A DNA stretch of 64,000 nucleotides from Wyeomyia smithii (lineage: Eukaryota; Arthropoda; Insecta; Diptera; Culicidae). The position numbers and the translations under genes were made by a program. Every line of letters starts with the position of its first letter. The first letter of the stretch is position 1. Shown here one piece after another: positions 29,001 through 42,100 of this stretch. Below the pieces are notes generated by a model. It ran no database searches. It had not been told where the DNA came from and was given only the letters and a program-made list of their open reading frames with translations. The stretch is taken from NCBI RefSeq assembly GCF_029784165.1, contig NC_073696.1, positions 111,632,665 to 111,696,664 on the forward strand, in the 5' to 3' direction.

Positions 29001-32000
29001 TAATTTCGAAAGTCATCAACCGGAACGACCTTATCAAATACCTGTGAAATGGGCGACTCCGGGGTAACCTCTCGGGTTTCGGTGGTTAACATATCGATAT
29101 TGTCATTACTACTGCGTGACTCTTTTTTATGTTGAAGAATGTTGTGATGTAGCTGTATGGGTGTTGGTGCTTGCTGTTGAACATGTGCTTGCTGTTGTTG
29201 TTGTTGCTGCTGTTGATGCAGGTGCTGTTGCTGCTGACTGCTTAAGTTATCCAATTTTGCCGCCACGTCACTCATAGTGATCCGCTCCAAATCATTAGCG
29301 TGATTATCGTGACTAGAGGAGATGTGAAATCTTTATTCGTAAAAAAGCATTTAAATAGTTATGGTATCTGTGCTGAAAAATATATACATTGCACACTAAT
29401 TTTCGCTACAAGTACCTGCCAACTAATTGCTCGGTCCTGTCGTATATATCTTGACTGCTGTTGAAATCGGGATCATGATGAGATAGCGAAGTTGACGACG
29501 GTGGAGACGGTGGAGTCTGTCGGGGCGATGGTCCTTTGCACTGCATTTCTCGGCGACAGTGTTCCGCGCGTGCTATTTCTGCTGCAAGCCAGGATGGAAG
29601 CTCCGGTAGAAGCCAGGTCAAGGCCGATCGTAGGGCCAGCATCACATGCTCCAATGCGACTATCAATATGACGGTCTGTGTGGAGGTTAGCCCTGGCCAA
29701 AGTCGCGAAACTTGACCGGATAAACCTATTAGAGCACAATTAACTATCACAGCTGCAAGTCCCAGCATACCTAAAGCATTCTGCCATGTGCCAATGTTAG
29801 CCACGCGTTGTCCGAAGGGTCTCTGATGCACGTGTGCTAACTTAAAAGCATCGGACCGAATTTCCAGCAAATTATTAGCCAAGGCACATAAGCCGGCCAA
29901 AGGGAAGGCAGCGGAAAACAAAACGACGTATCCCATTTGAACTAGCATCTCCAAATGGTCGGAGAAGGTGCCATCATATTTATACAGGGAGCTTTCGATT
30001 TCCGCCTGACCGATCGACCGTTTTGGTGTCGACGTCGTGCAATCTGATGAACTTTTGCTGTCACCCACTAGTTTGCTTGCGTCTGTCGGCGGTGGAGCCT
30101 CTTGCGTGGGGCTAAGTGCACCCCACATTTTAAAGCTCAGCTTGGCTAATTTCCATTGTTCCACCAAATAGGGCCACGCCGATTCCCGCAGGTTTCCTAT
30201 TATTTGCCGTGATATGAGCAAGCCTGCCAATTGCTAAAAAGATACAATGCACATCGATGTTATGTTGAATAAAGTGTCAAAGAAGGTTTGATTTTTGCTA
30301 ATTCTATTAAAATACAAAAGTTAATGAAATAAAAAAATAACTACAACATCGCACCTCCTGCAGATACCAGCAACGATTAACTGCTAGCACCATAAGTGAA
30401 ATCAATTACCTCCTTCAACTTATCCTGATCACGGAGATAAAAGGCAATGTAAAAAAGTGACAGGAAACTGTTGACAAACTGGAACAATGCCACCTTACCA
30501 ATGAGATGGTTTTCGTACTTAGACTGCAGTCGATAATTTTCTGCAAAAAAAGCGGCACAAACATTAACCCGACATCCAGTGCTTTACTTCGCAGTCAACC
30601 GGCCACTTGAGAATCCCCTTTTTTACCTTTATCGTTCAACCAGACGGCCAATTTGTAGTATGCCTCATCCATCAGCGTTATGGCGCCGGCTAGCAGGACT
30701 TTCGGTATCACACTCAGACAGCTGAAAATACCCTGCTCCGGGAGTTTCTCATCCCACCAATCCTGGTGTGTTGATTTCGAATTAAAGCGAAAGCGGTGGG
30801 GTGAAAGGAGGGTAGTAAGACTGATTATGATTACGATTTAAACTTTCAATATTGATTGAATTTTCGATACAACGAAACGGATACTAGAAAGTGAGTGCAA
30901 CACATGTCCTAACTTGCATATAACCTATGGAAGTGTGTTTGTGATGAATGCATCAGAGTGGCACAGTTATAGGGTGTGATCGAATATTCAGTTATTTGAG
31001 TAACATTTGAATTAGAACGTTTCGAAGATTGTTGAAATAACACACTTGAAGTTTTGCGTCCATTCAAGCAATATAGTGCACAAATAGTTTTGTTTAAAAT
31101 GCGTTAATAAAACAGGTCCTGTACCACCCTGATGCATTCCGCAGTGCTGCAATCTCTGATAAGTGTGAGAGGTCACGTATGCTGATGAAAGCTTTGTCAA
31201 GCTATGGCTCTCGATGGAATAGTTCAACACGTGTTATCCAATCAACAGAACAAATCGACTCTGGGTCTAATTGGATTTGCAGAACATTAATTCAACTGGA
31301 TTAGTGAATCTCGCGATGGTCTGGCCCCTTGGGTGACGGGCATCATTCCAAATATACGGAGGCTGCTAGAATAACGTCGATTTCATTTCATGAAAAATTT
31401 ATGTCCTTGTGCTGGGCGGAGATAAAGCCAGAATTGATCGCTTTCAAATTACTCCAAATATACTGAGTTCACCTTCTCCAGACGTTCAAGCGGGAACTGA
31501 ATTGCAAGTAGGTACACCGTCAGGTAAATTAGAAATCCAAACGAGGATATGATATGGTAGGTTGGAAATAAAAACTACCGATTCTATTAGTCGGTCTCCT
31601 GGCTCAGATCCAAGAGCATCGAGCTAAAGTTGAGTTGTACAACAGAAAATTTTAAAGTGGGGCTGACTTATGGAAATAAATCACAGTTGGGAAAGGTGTA
31701 CAAAACATTTTTTGTGTTTTTCAAGAAATTCGAAGATAAATAAAACGAAAAATGACTGGCTGTAAACTAAAAATACTGGTTTTCATAAAGAAATAACGGT
31801 GATACTCATTTGAAAAGCTTGTTATTTTTTTACCAGAATGTCCATCTATTTTTTGTTCAATGTTAGGTGTGTGAAAGTGTTAGTGAAAAGTGTGTTTCGA
31901 ATGTTTTATTGTTTTTTACTATTAAAACAAATTCAAATCAACGAAAGAATCTTTTACGGGTTTATAGTTATATTGTTGGTACCCGTTTGAAAAGCATATT

Positions 32001-35000
32001 GATTTTTTGAAACTGATTGGAAAACAGTTTAAACATCCATCGAGAACCATGACTATCGAACGTGGTTTGTGTAGTTATGTGATTCAGTTATGCTTATAAC
32101 AATGTAACATGTGATGAAGCGCAACCGAAGGAGATAATGCTGGTTTTTACGCATTTATTGTTCATTGTTTTGAAGTATTCCGAAGAACTAGCCCCTAAGG
32201 TGGTTAATGAATGTATTTTTATATTGCTCTTTAACCACCTAATCGTTTATCAGTAATAGGACTTAAAATTAAGGTAATTCAGACCTTCGACGCCATGCAC
32301 ATGCAATCCCAGGGGCCACCGTTGGAATTTGGTAAGTGCTGATCGAGCCAATCCTGCAATAATGTTGTGTTAAAAACAAAATATCAGTGTAGCACGTGCA
32401 CAAAGAGGCCCGTATCAACGAAAACACCGGGTTTTGGCGAGGAATCTTGGTTTTTAAATCACAATGGTTTTTAAGTATGGCGCGACACACCGCAGATAGT
32501 TGATTTATTTATTAATCATTAAATAGAGGTTTTCCGTCAAAACCTATCCCCTATATTTTCATTTTCTCTTAAAGTACTTTGTACCCAAAGATTGGTAGTA
32601 CTAAAATTAGAATTTTCTTTTTTTTATTTAAGGAAATTTTTTATTTAAGGAAATCGAAAATTTCGAGAATGTTGAATTTTTTACATTTTATTACTTTTGG
32701 ACATAAAAAGTTACTTCATAAACTAATTACTATTTTTTTGTCTTATTACTTTTAGGTTGTAAAGTAGGCAATGTATGTAATTTTATCGAGAATGTGAAAA
32801 ATGACCAAAAACTGAGGGTGCTTCAAACATGCTTGAAACAAGGCACAATAGTGAAAGGTAATCGATATTACTCTTAAAGGGGAACTACCTCCCCATTAGT
32901 TTAATTGGCCAAAACACCATGCTGGAGGCATCTGAGATTGCAGGTTTGAGTCCCGTGTGGACGAGGAAAATTTTTTCTAAGTCTAAATCACACCCTCAGC
33001 CCTCGGTCATTTTTCGCATCCTCGAAAAAATTACATACATTGCCTATTTCACAACTTAAAATTACAATTGACACTGCACTACAAAATAATATTCGCCAAA
33101 AATTTAAGTGAAGTAAAGAGATAACAACGGAAGTCAATGAGAAGTATGAAGATGCGGAAAAGTTCGTCATCATAAGACAATAGAACCTTACCAACATCAA
33201 GCTCAACAAACGAAATTGAATAGAACAACATAGTTCGTTTTCCGAGCGTGGGACCACGTATATTTCTATTTGTTATTATTTTCACAAACACTATAATGTC
33301 ATGCTCGCTGCCTTAGCACTCTTCTCAGCTACCTACATTTACCTCATTGAACGAACTGTCCATCTGTAGAGGTGAAAATTTAGAAGATAAGGGCTGAACG
33401 CACAAAATTCGTGCTTGACGCGGTGGGGTAAATTTTGTTTTTTTTTTTTTTTTTATTCTCGTTTATTTTCCGTCGGTCTAGTTCCGCCACTGTTGTGGCC
33501 AATCACCGACGCCCAGGGAGGCGACTCCACACCCAGGACCCTAACTCACGACCCGTTTATTAACGGACCGGCGCCAACGGCTTTACTTCCTCATGCGATG
33601 GAAGGCGTGATCCCAGAGATTTTTCGCCTCAGAAAATCTCCCGGTGTCGGCTAGGATTGAATCTAGACCAGTTGGGTTGGTTGTGAGTGGATCACGCCAC
33701 CTCACAACCATCGACACCTATGTCGGCGGTGGGATTCGAACCCAGGCGTCGAGCGTGGTTGACGGAGACGTTACCAACCACACTAGGCCCCCGCTCTGGG
33801 TAAATTTTGTTGACGGAAAACCTCTATTGTGGATTACTTTTGATATCAATACACGTTGCAGGGCTCTTCGTGCGAATAAGTGTTTAAAGTTACGAAAAAA
33901 GGAACATGATTCTAATGATCTGCACAAAATAAATAGTTTGAGTTAATTACACTGCTCGGTGAAAACTAACAAGAAATCGCATCAAGTCAATTTTAAAAAT
34001 TACAATAAATTGGATTTTGATTATGAAGCGTCATGTAGTGTAGTCTTATCTCAACATAATATAGTTTTTTCTACGAAAATTGTCTTAAAGCGACATAAGA
34101 AAGGTTTATACATAGTGCTAGTCAGACTTGTCCTTTCTCCTAAGAAAATCAATAGCGTATAACTAGCGTATAAGAATATCTTTCACTGCGAAAACAATTG
34201 CTCTCACATTGCTGGGCAAAGCGACGCACTTGCTTGGAGAGAGCAGCGAATCGTGTGTATCTGAGTGTCCACCGTGGTGGAATTTGAAATTTCTCTCCAG
34301 AGAGATAACCCAGTGCAACATAAATCTACTTTTTCTTCTGAGTTGGCTTCTATGTATGATTTTGACGTAGAACTACGTTTTTCTTTAACCTACCACATAG
34401 GGATGTAAATAGGAAAACTATTAACGAAAAGGGGACGAAAAATGTCCCTTTTTAAATGCTTATAAATCAGTTTGTTTTCAACAAATTTCCTTGATTCTTG
34501 CAGTAAATGATTGAAAAATTATACACGCATCCACTCAAATGTAGAAAAGTGTTGATTGATTATGCGAACTATTGTACTATTGAAAATTGTCAAGCCATGT
34601 TGAAACGAAAATAACGTCCTCTGATTGGACGCTTGCTGCCTTTCCCTAAAAAGGTCGACAGAATAGTATAACTAGTAGCCGCATCGTAGCGAATTGCGGA
34701 AGTAGCAGCAGCGGGTTGCGCCAGTAAACAAATCACATCACGTATCTAAGCAGCAGCAAGGTACCACCAAACGTCTCCATATGCCAGTTATGGGCTTCGG
34801 TCTTCTTCCCGCAATAAAGTTTTGCTTTATCTTGGTAACAACACATTCTGTGCTGAATTCAAGAAAACACGATCTGTCGCGGCTGTCTTATTTACTGAAT
34901 GCGAAAACAGCTTCTACAGATTTTGAAAAGCAAAATATTTTTCTCAAGGCAAATTAACAAGTACAGTCCCTCTACAATTATGGGTCAGTCAACGTGTTGT

Positions 35001-38000
35001 CTGAATGTTCAAAAATGGATATAAAATCGGAAAAATAATCAACTACGAATGTTTTACTATCTATCTCTGTGTTCTGATGTGTACTTTCGATCAACAATTA
35101 GTTTCACTGCAGTTGATGCGTGTAAATCGGTTGGGAAGAAAAATATCACTTACATAGCCGAAGACACAATTATGGGTCACTTTTGGCATTCAAAACAACT
35201 ATAAAATTATCAAAATACATAATGCAAGTTTTATAGTTATAAAAGCTTGATAATTAGTTATTTTATTCAGTCTTGTCGCATAATCATGTAAAAGTAATAA
35301 AAATAGCCAAAATATGAACAGACCCACAATAATGTACCGCAAGAAGTAACATTACTACAATTATGGGTCACTTCACTTATTGCACCGAGCAGAACTATAG
35401 TTTTGAGTGACATTTTCAACTTTAAATTATTTTAATCGTATGAATGAACTTACAAGTGGATAACAAAAAATACCACTGCTAATGAAAATTGTTTAGTTCC
35501 GTGAGAATAGACGTATTTACGTGAAAGTAGCCCATAATTGTAGCTGACCCATAACTGTGGAGGGACTGTAATTGAGGGTAATAATTTTTTTGGCAATAAC
35601 ACAAGCATACTGTGCTGGATCCTAAAAAAGCATACACAAGCATACTAAGCGATCAAAAAATTTACTTTATTTATTTACCTTGTGCCCCCCACTATTGGGG
35701 CAGCACAAAAGCTGCGATCAACATAAACGTTTTTGAACAATAAACTGTCCTGTTCTGTTAGAACGCCTTAACAAAGGTGATTAATTCGATTTTACAGGAA
35801 TAAATTGAAGTCGATTCAATCAATCAGCATGTACAGAATTTCGTCGTCTTCCAGCTGCTCAGTTGCAACATGATGCAACACGCAAAAGCGAGCAAACGAA
35901 ATCGCTTGATGTTACAAACCGCAACACGATACGGGTTAAAACCGTTGCGTGTATGAGAGCACAATCGGTGTTTATTCGCTGGATACAAAAATCAAATGCG
36001 AATTGTGGAATAATTCGTCTAAAGAACATTATAAAATGGTAAAACTGAACAAAAAGACGTGGCCTATTTCGTAGCAACCTTCGGCTATGAGTGAGTGTAA
36101 AAGAGAGTGAAACCCAGATACATTCATTAGTCGGAAGGTGAGCTAGCTAGACAGTCCACAACGTTGACAGCAGTAGCAGTAGATATCAGCACTCAGCAGT
36201 AACAGCGGATTGCCGCGGGTTGCGCCTGTGGCTACCTTTAAATCAAACATATCACTCGCCCTGTGGTTGGTCACCATGTCGCAGGAGCAGCGCGGTTCGT
36301 CTCACTTCTCAGCGTGTGTCGTCAGACTGCCGTTATTGCCCCACTACTGATGCAGCATAAAGGTTGCCAACAGCAAATCCAATTTTGAGCAGCAAAGTGC
36401 CTTTCTCAAGAACAAGTAGTTAATCATTTTTTGACAATTCAAGCAAGCAATCAGTGCTGGATACTAGCAATTTAAATCTGTAGCGGCCGTATAATTTACT
36501 GAATGTGAAACAGCTTTACAGCTCGTGTTTTCAGTGTCTTTATTCCCCCAATGTTGAGGCAGCACAAAGCAAGCGTTTGGAGACTTTATGACTCGTTAAT
36601 GAAACTCTTACAACAATGCATTTGTTAAAAGTGTGCGTAGTTCTTCAGTTATGCGGTCGTGTCTTGGATACAACCTCCTACTTTTTTATGTATTTTGATG
36701 CAAAAACCAATTTCCTCGAGTTTGGACAAATTTCACCTCGAGGGGGAATAATGACGCCGTTTCGAATTTTTGAGAAATCAGAAATTTTCGATGTGTTTTC
36801 GACGCCATTTTGTTTCAGGTCTAATGTAAAAATTCTAAGAATTTGTCCACATAATAACTACACCACAGAGCTCACTGTAGTGCTTTTATTGGGTTTCAGA
36901 GCTCACTGCAGTGCTTTTGCGGTGTTTCTTTTAAGAATATAGGGTCCGAATTCGTGAAACGGATCACTAAAAATCGCGATGTCCAATTTTTTCATATAAG
37001 TATTAAAAACTTTAAGAGTTTCACTCGGGAAGTTGATTTTCCAATTTTTATTAAATTTGTGTACGTTTACAAGTTGTTATTGTCATTCGAAATTTAGGTC
37101 AAAATTGTTTTCAAATAGACATAGTTTTAAAAATATTGCATCGAATTTGATGAAATTTTCACAGCAGATGTATCCTAAGTTGTATTTTACGAAAATATTT
37201 TTTGAAATTTTTTTTTCAATAGTAACTATTTAAAACAATAAGTTGAAAATCTATGTTCTGGGGCACTGAAAAATCTGAAAAAAATCACAAGCATTTTTGA
37301 CGAAACTTTGAAACTGCCCTTAAAATTTCGCGGTGGTGTTATTTTTTGATCAAAAGATATGGACCTTCAAAGTTGCTGCCGCAACTTTTTTTCACCCAAG
37401 AACCTGATTTTCCAAATATTATTAAATCTAAGTAAATTTTCTTGTTGTTATTGACATTTGAAATTTCAGTCAATTGTTTAATAATTATCCTAACTCTGGA
37501 AAGATAGTCTGCGTCAAATTGACTCCTCGCTTTCTGCAATATGGCTAATTTTTTTCACAGTGCATCTGTTTTTTCTCGTTTTTCTGATTCATTAAAAAAT
37601 AATAAAATTTAAATTCTGGCATTTGTTATTTATAGGTATGGTAAAACCGTAATGACCACTTAATAAGTGAAACATGCATTTCTAGTTACTCAAAAGCCGG
37701 TAGTCAATTTGACGCATGATTATCCTTTTACGCAAAACAAAATATGATTATCTTTTCAGGGTAAAGAAGTATGGCAAGTATTCTGGGGCAGTGAACATTT
37801 TGTAAAAAAACCTGAATTAATCCACCTAGCGGTCAGACCCAGCCTTTCTCATTCAAATTTCTTATTTGTAAAAATAGATTTACATGGATGCTTTAATCCA
37901 ATAAAAGTATATTCACTCTTTGGGTTCTAAAATATTGATGTTGTAATTGAAGTATAAAATATGAAATTTGACGTAATGTTAGTGCTTAAGAAATAGCGAA

Positions 38001-39113
38001 ATAAAAGAAATAACTCGAGAATTTCGAACAACTTCATCACGAACGATACCGGGAACGTTCAAATAGTACGAAACCGCATATAAATTATGTTGAGTCCACG
38101 TATATTGATCAAAGCAGGTATAGTTTTAAATAGTTTTTGAATTTCTTTTCGTTCCATAACTTTTGAACCTCATATCAAGTTGTTATGAAGTTAGTTGTTT
38201 GTAAGTTTAAGAGATAACTCGTTTGTATGACGCTAGTTATGTTATGTTAGATAATAGACTCGTTGTTTTAACAATTCAATATACAACGGTTGCTTAAGTT
38301 CGATTATAATCGAATGAAATGGGAACGTATAGAGTAGCCGGATTATGAAACCACTTGTTCAATCATAGTTCATAAGTTAACCCTTAACTAGCCCGTTCAT
38401 CTGATATCAATATTGTTCAAATCGATTGTGTAGTTTCTGAGATAATGAAGTTTCGTGATTTTCACATTTCGATACATTACAGACGAAGTTACAGTCCGAT
38501 TACAGTAAAATTCAATAGGGTGTTATGAGGCAGCTGGACCTCTCATTTGACACTAATTTAGTGAAAATCGGTTAAGCCATCTCTGAGAAAAGTGAGTGAG
38601 TTTAAGTAGTTTTGTGAATATTTTACTTTTTATAGCTGGATTTCACATTTTTAAACATAACAGGCAAAGTAATAGTCCGATTGTAAAAAAAATCAATAGG
38701 GTCTTATGGGCCAACTAGGCCTTCCATTTGACACCGATTTCATGAAAATCGGTCCAGCCATCTCTGAGAAACATGAGTGAGATTAAATAGTCTCGAGAGC
38801 ACGTTTCTTTCCATAACTTTTGAACCACATGTTCAACCTTAATGAAATTCAAAAGTAAAGGGTTTCTTAGGTAGCCCGTTCATTTGAAATTAATTTTGTT
38901 TAAATGGGTTGCGTAGTTTCTGAGATAATGATGTTTCGTGACTTTTACATTTTGATACAAAACCTCTAAACTAGAAATCAGATTACAATAAAATTCAATA
39001 GGGTTTTATGGGGCAAATAGACCTTTCATTTGCAATTAATTTAATTGAAATCGGTCCAGCCATCTCTGAGAAAATCGAGTGAGATTGGGAGAGCGTTACA
39101 CACAACATACACA

Positions 39114-39153
<40 letters not shown>

Positions 39154-42100
39154 GAAAATACTCAGCTCGTCGAACTGAGTCGAGTGATATACGACAATCG
39201 GCCCTTTGGAGCACTTTCATACCTTATACCTATGAGAAAGGCAAAAAACAATCATAAGCACATTGACGTAATCTCAAAAAATTTCTGGAAGTTTCGAGTC
39301 GACGTTGTTTTTTTTTTTAAAAATATGGGCAATCAAGGTTGACACCGCAACGCGCTTTCAAGCGAAAAGCGCACGCGTTTTATTTAAATGCTAATTTCAA
39401 CTTCGATACAATTTTTCGTGGAATCAAGGTTGCATATTCAATTTCAAGGCAAGGTTGAATATTCAATTTTAGGGTACTTTTTCGCCGCGTGCCGACAGCT
39501 CGCTTCATAAGTACAATTGAGAAATACGATGTATGACAAACTTGTAGTCCCTAAGGGAACATCCATAAATGACGTAGCTTTGACCCCCTCTAGATTATTA
39601 CGTAGCTTTATTACAACCCCCCCCCCCCCCCCACAATATATTTTTTTGCGCAAATTCTTCTATCAAAAACATACCTTGTGTCATAAATGAACAACAAAGG
39701 ACAAGGAAGTTCTAAAAATAAGCCAAAACATACAAAACAGTGATAAGAAAGGACAATTAGAAACAAAATCCATTTTTTTTCTTAGTTTCTTATTTGCTAC
39801 GTAGCTTAGCTTGACCCCCCACCCTTCCCCTCGTCACCTTTCGTCACAAAACTGCAAACCCCCTCCTCCCCCCCTCGAATGCTACGTCATTTATGAATGT
39901 TCCCTAAGTAGTACTACAAGTTTGTCGAATAGTGTAATGCTCTAACTCTTATGCCTGAAGCGTGAAAGCCCATATTCAGTGCAATATTCAGTCAATATTC
40001 GCGGTGAATATTATAACATTCACCGCGAATATTGGCTGAACATCCCGCTGAACATGGGCTCTCACACTTTAGGCACAAGAGTCAGAGCATTGCTTCCTTC
40101 AACAAACTTGTAACATTACTTTAGGACTGCAAGTTTGTCGTACATCAAGTTAGAAAATTGTACTTGTGGAACGAGATATCGGCACGTGGCAAATTGAATG
40201 GAATTGACACCCCGAAATTGAATATGCAACCTCGTTTTGAGGTGTCAATTCAATTCAATTGGCCGCGTGTCGATAGCTCGCTCCACAAGTATAATTTCGA
40301 AAAATGATGTACAACAAACTTACAGTCCTTAAGTAATGCTGCAGGTTTGTCGAAAAAAGTAATACTCGAACTCTTATGCCTAAAGTGTGTGAGCCCATAT
40401 TCAGTGGGATATTCAGCCAATATTCGCGGTGAATTTCATAATGTTCACCGCGAACGTTAAATGAATATTGCACTGAATATGGGCTCTCACGCCTCAGGCA
40501 TAAGAGTTAGAGCATTGAACTATTCGACAAACTTGTAGTACTACTTAGGGACTACAAGTTTGTCATACATCGTTTTTCTAAATTGTACTTGTGGAGCGAG
40601 CTATCGGCACGCAGCGAAAAAGCACTCTAAAATTGAATATGCAACCTTGCTTGAAATACACCTATTTTAAAACAATTGACTGAAATTTCAAATGTTTTTT
40701 CATTATTTTAATATTTTTTTCATTATTTAAATTCAACTCAATTTCACGAATCCTGAATCCTGAGAATTTTTAAAATGGTAATATTGTTGTTCCTGTTGTT
40801 GTTGTAAAGTTTCTATACTTGGCCTGTAAATGATCAACTTCAATAATAAGTAACTTTAACGAAGCTGGTGCAACAAATTTGTACCTAAACGAATAATCTA
40901 CTTGACCCGATTTTTTCCAATATACCTGATATCGTGACGTTCCCTGCACGACATAGTTATTACGCGTATGTTGGAAGCTTGGAAGCCAAGCATCATATTG
41001 CATGACACTTGGCAATAAAGGATTGTCATGTTATAATCGCATTTTCATCCGGAGCACGAAAGAAGATGAAACTGGAAGAACTGATCCTATAATGAATTGA
41101 ACCCAAAACTGCACTGAACATCTAGTACAGGTTAAATACCCGTCATAAATTATACGTCATATAATTGATGTGACTCATCTATCGGGTATTATGTTAACTG
41201 CGTTTCTCCTCACCTAAAGCTTTTTTATCAATAAACGCATTGAATTTTCGTTTTGAACGTTTACATAATAAAATTCGAAATGAAAAATAAAATTTCCAAA
41301 AATCGCAACCATGATGACAAATTCACCATCCAAAGCTATTTTAAACTCAGCTTTAATCCACAGATTAGTTTTTTCTATTCTTCCCGTTAAAATATCCGAC
41401 TTTTTGATACGCGAAGCGAAACGTTCGTTTCTGAACGATATTGAAAACATAGTCCTTCTTTTACGAACAAAAGCATCTCTAACATAAGTACATTCAGGTG
41501 AAGAGGTTTGCGTTGCACTATAAAGTGCTGTCAAGCACAGAACCGCAATGTTGATGTACTTTATCGTATCGCAAAGAGCGATGGTCCTGCCATAGGAGTA
41601 CAATATTTTGTTCTGGTCTGATTGTGTAATCAAAAGTTATTTTTCTATTTCGCGAATCCCGATGGATTTTCTGTTTGAGCTATCGTTCAATTTTTTAATT
41701 ATTGCAGCCTATGAAAAACTAACTTATAAAGTTGCCAAAGTTATAAGAATTCACAGTGTGCTATATCTTGAAAACGCACGGCTTTGCACGGCTTGAAAAC
41801 TCGCTCTACGAATGCACACAGAAACTCGAAAACTGTTTTATCGATAAAGCTGAAATTTTGAGGTGTTCTCCCTAGCTGCCATAGCTACCTCGTGAACGTC
41901 ATCCTTTGAACAAAACTGATTAATGTGTACACGTGTTCTTGATAAGTTATTTAACATTTTACGGTTCGACTTTGAAAAAAAGGTTTATCAACTAACAAGT
42001 AACCTTCCAGTTGGTCTCGAGATAAGATGCTGGTCTAACAAGTCAGGTTCGTCGTTCGTCGTAGGTTCGAGTCTCGGCTTGGGAGAGACTTTTACATTAA

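Larger units (their letters stand above)
32526..33824. mobile_element. TIR element with TA target, carrying a nested SINE
   Basis: Inverted ends GAGGTTTTCCGTCAA (32526-32540) and its inverse (33810-33824), flanked by TA on both sides. Without the SINE and its duplication the element is about 930 bp. Inside, a further inverted repeat of about 65 bp surrounds a tRNA-like stretch. No transposase recognised. Confidence 0.68.

Noticed and set aside
32893..32965. Functional tRNA gene
   Set aside because: A- and B-box-like sequences are present, but the acceptor stem pairs poorly and it sits inside an inverted repeat; a SINE head or relic is more likely.
36616..36942. 108-codon plus-strand open frame
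   Set aside because: No motif, AT-rich, within dispersed repeat surroundings.
39045..39342. Thr/His-rich open frames
   Set aside because: Produced by the CA dinucleotide run in the interspersed repeat.
41214..41633. 139-codon minus-strand open frame as an extra exon or gene
   Set aside because: No family motif, poor composition, and no fitting splice sites with matching phase.
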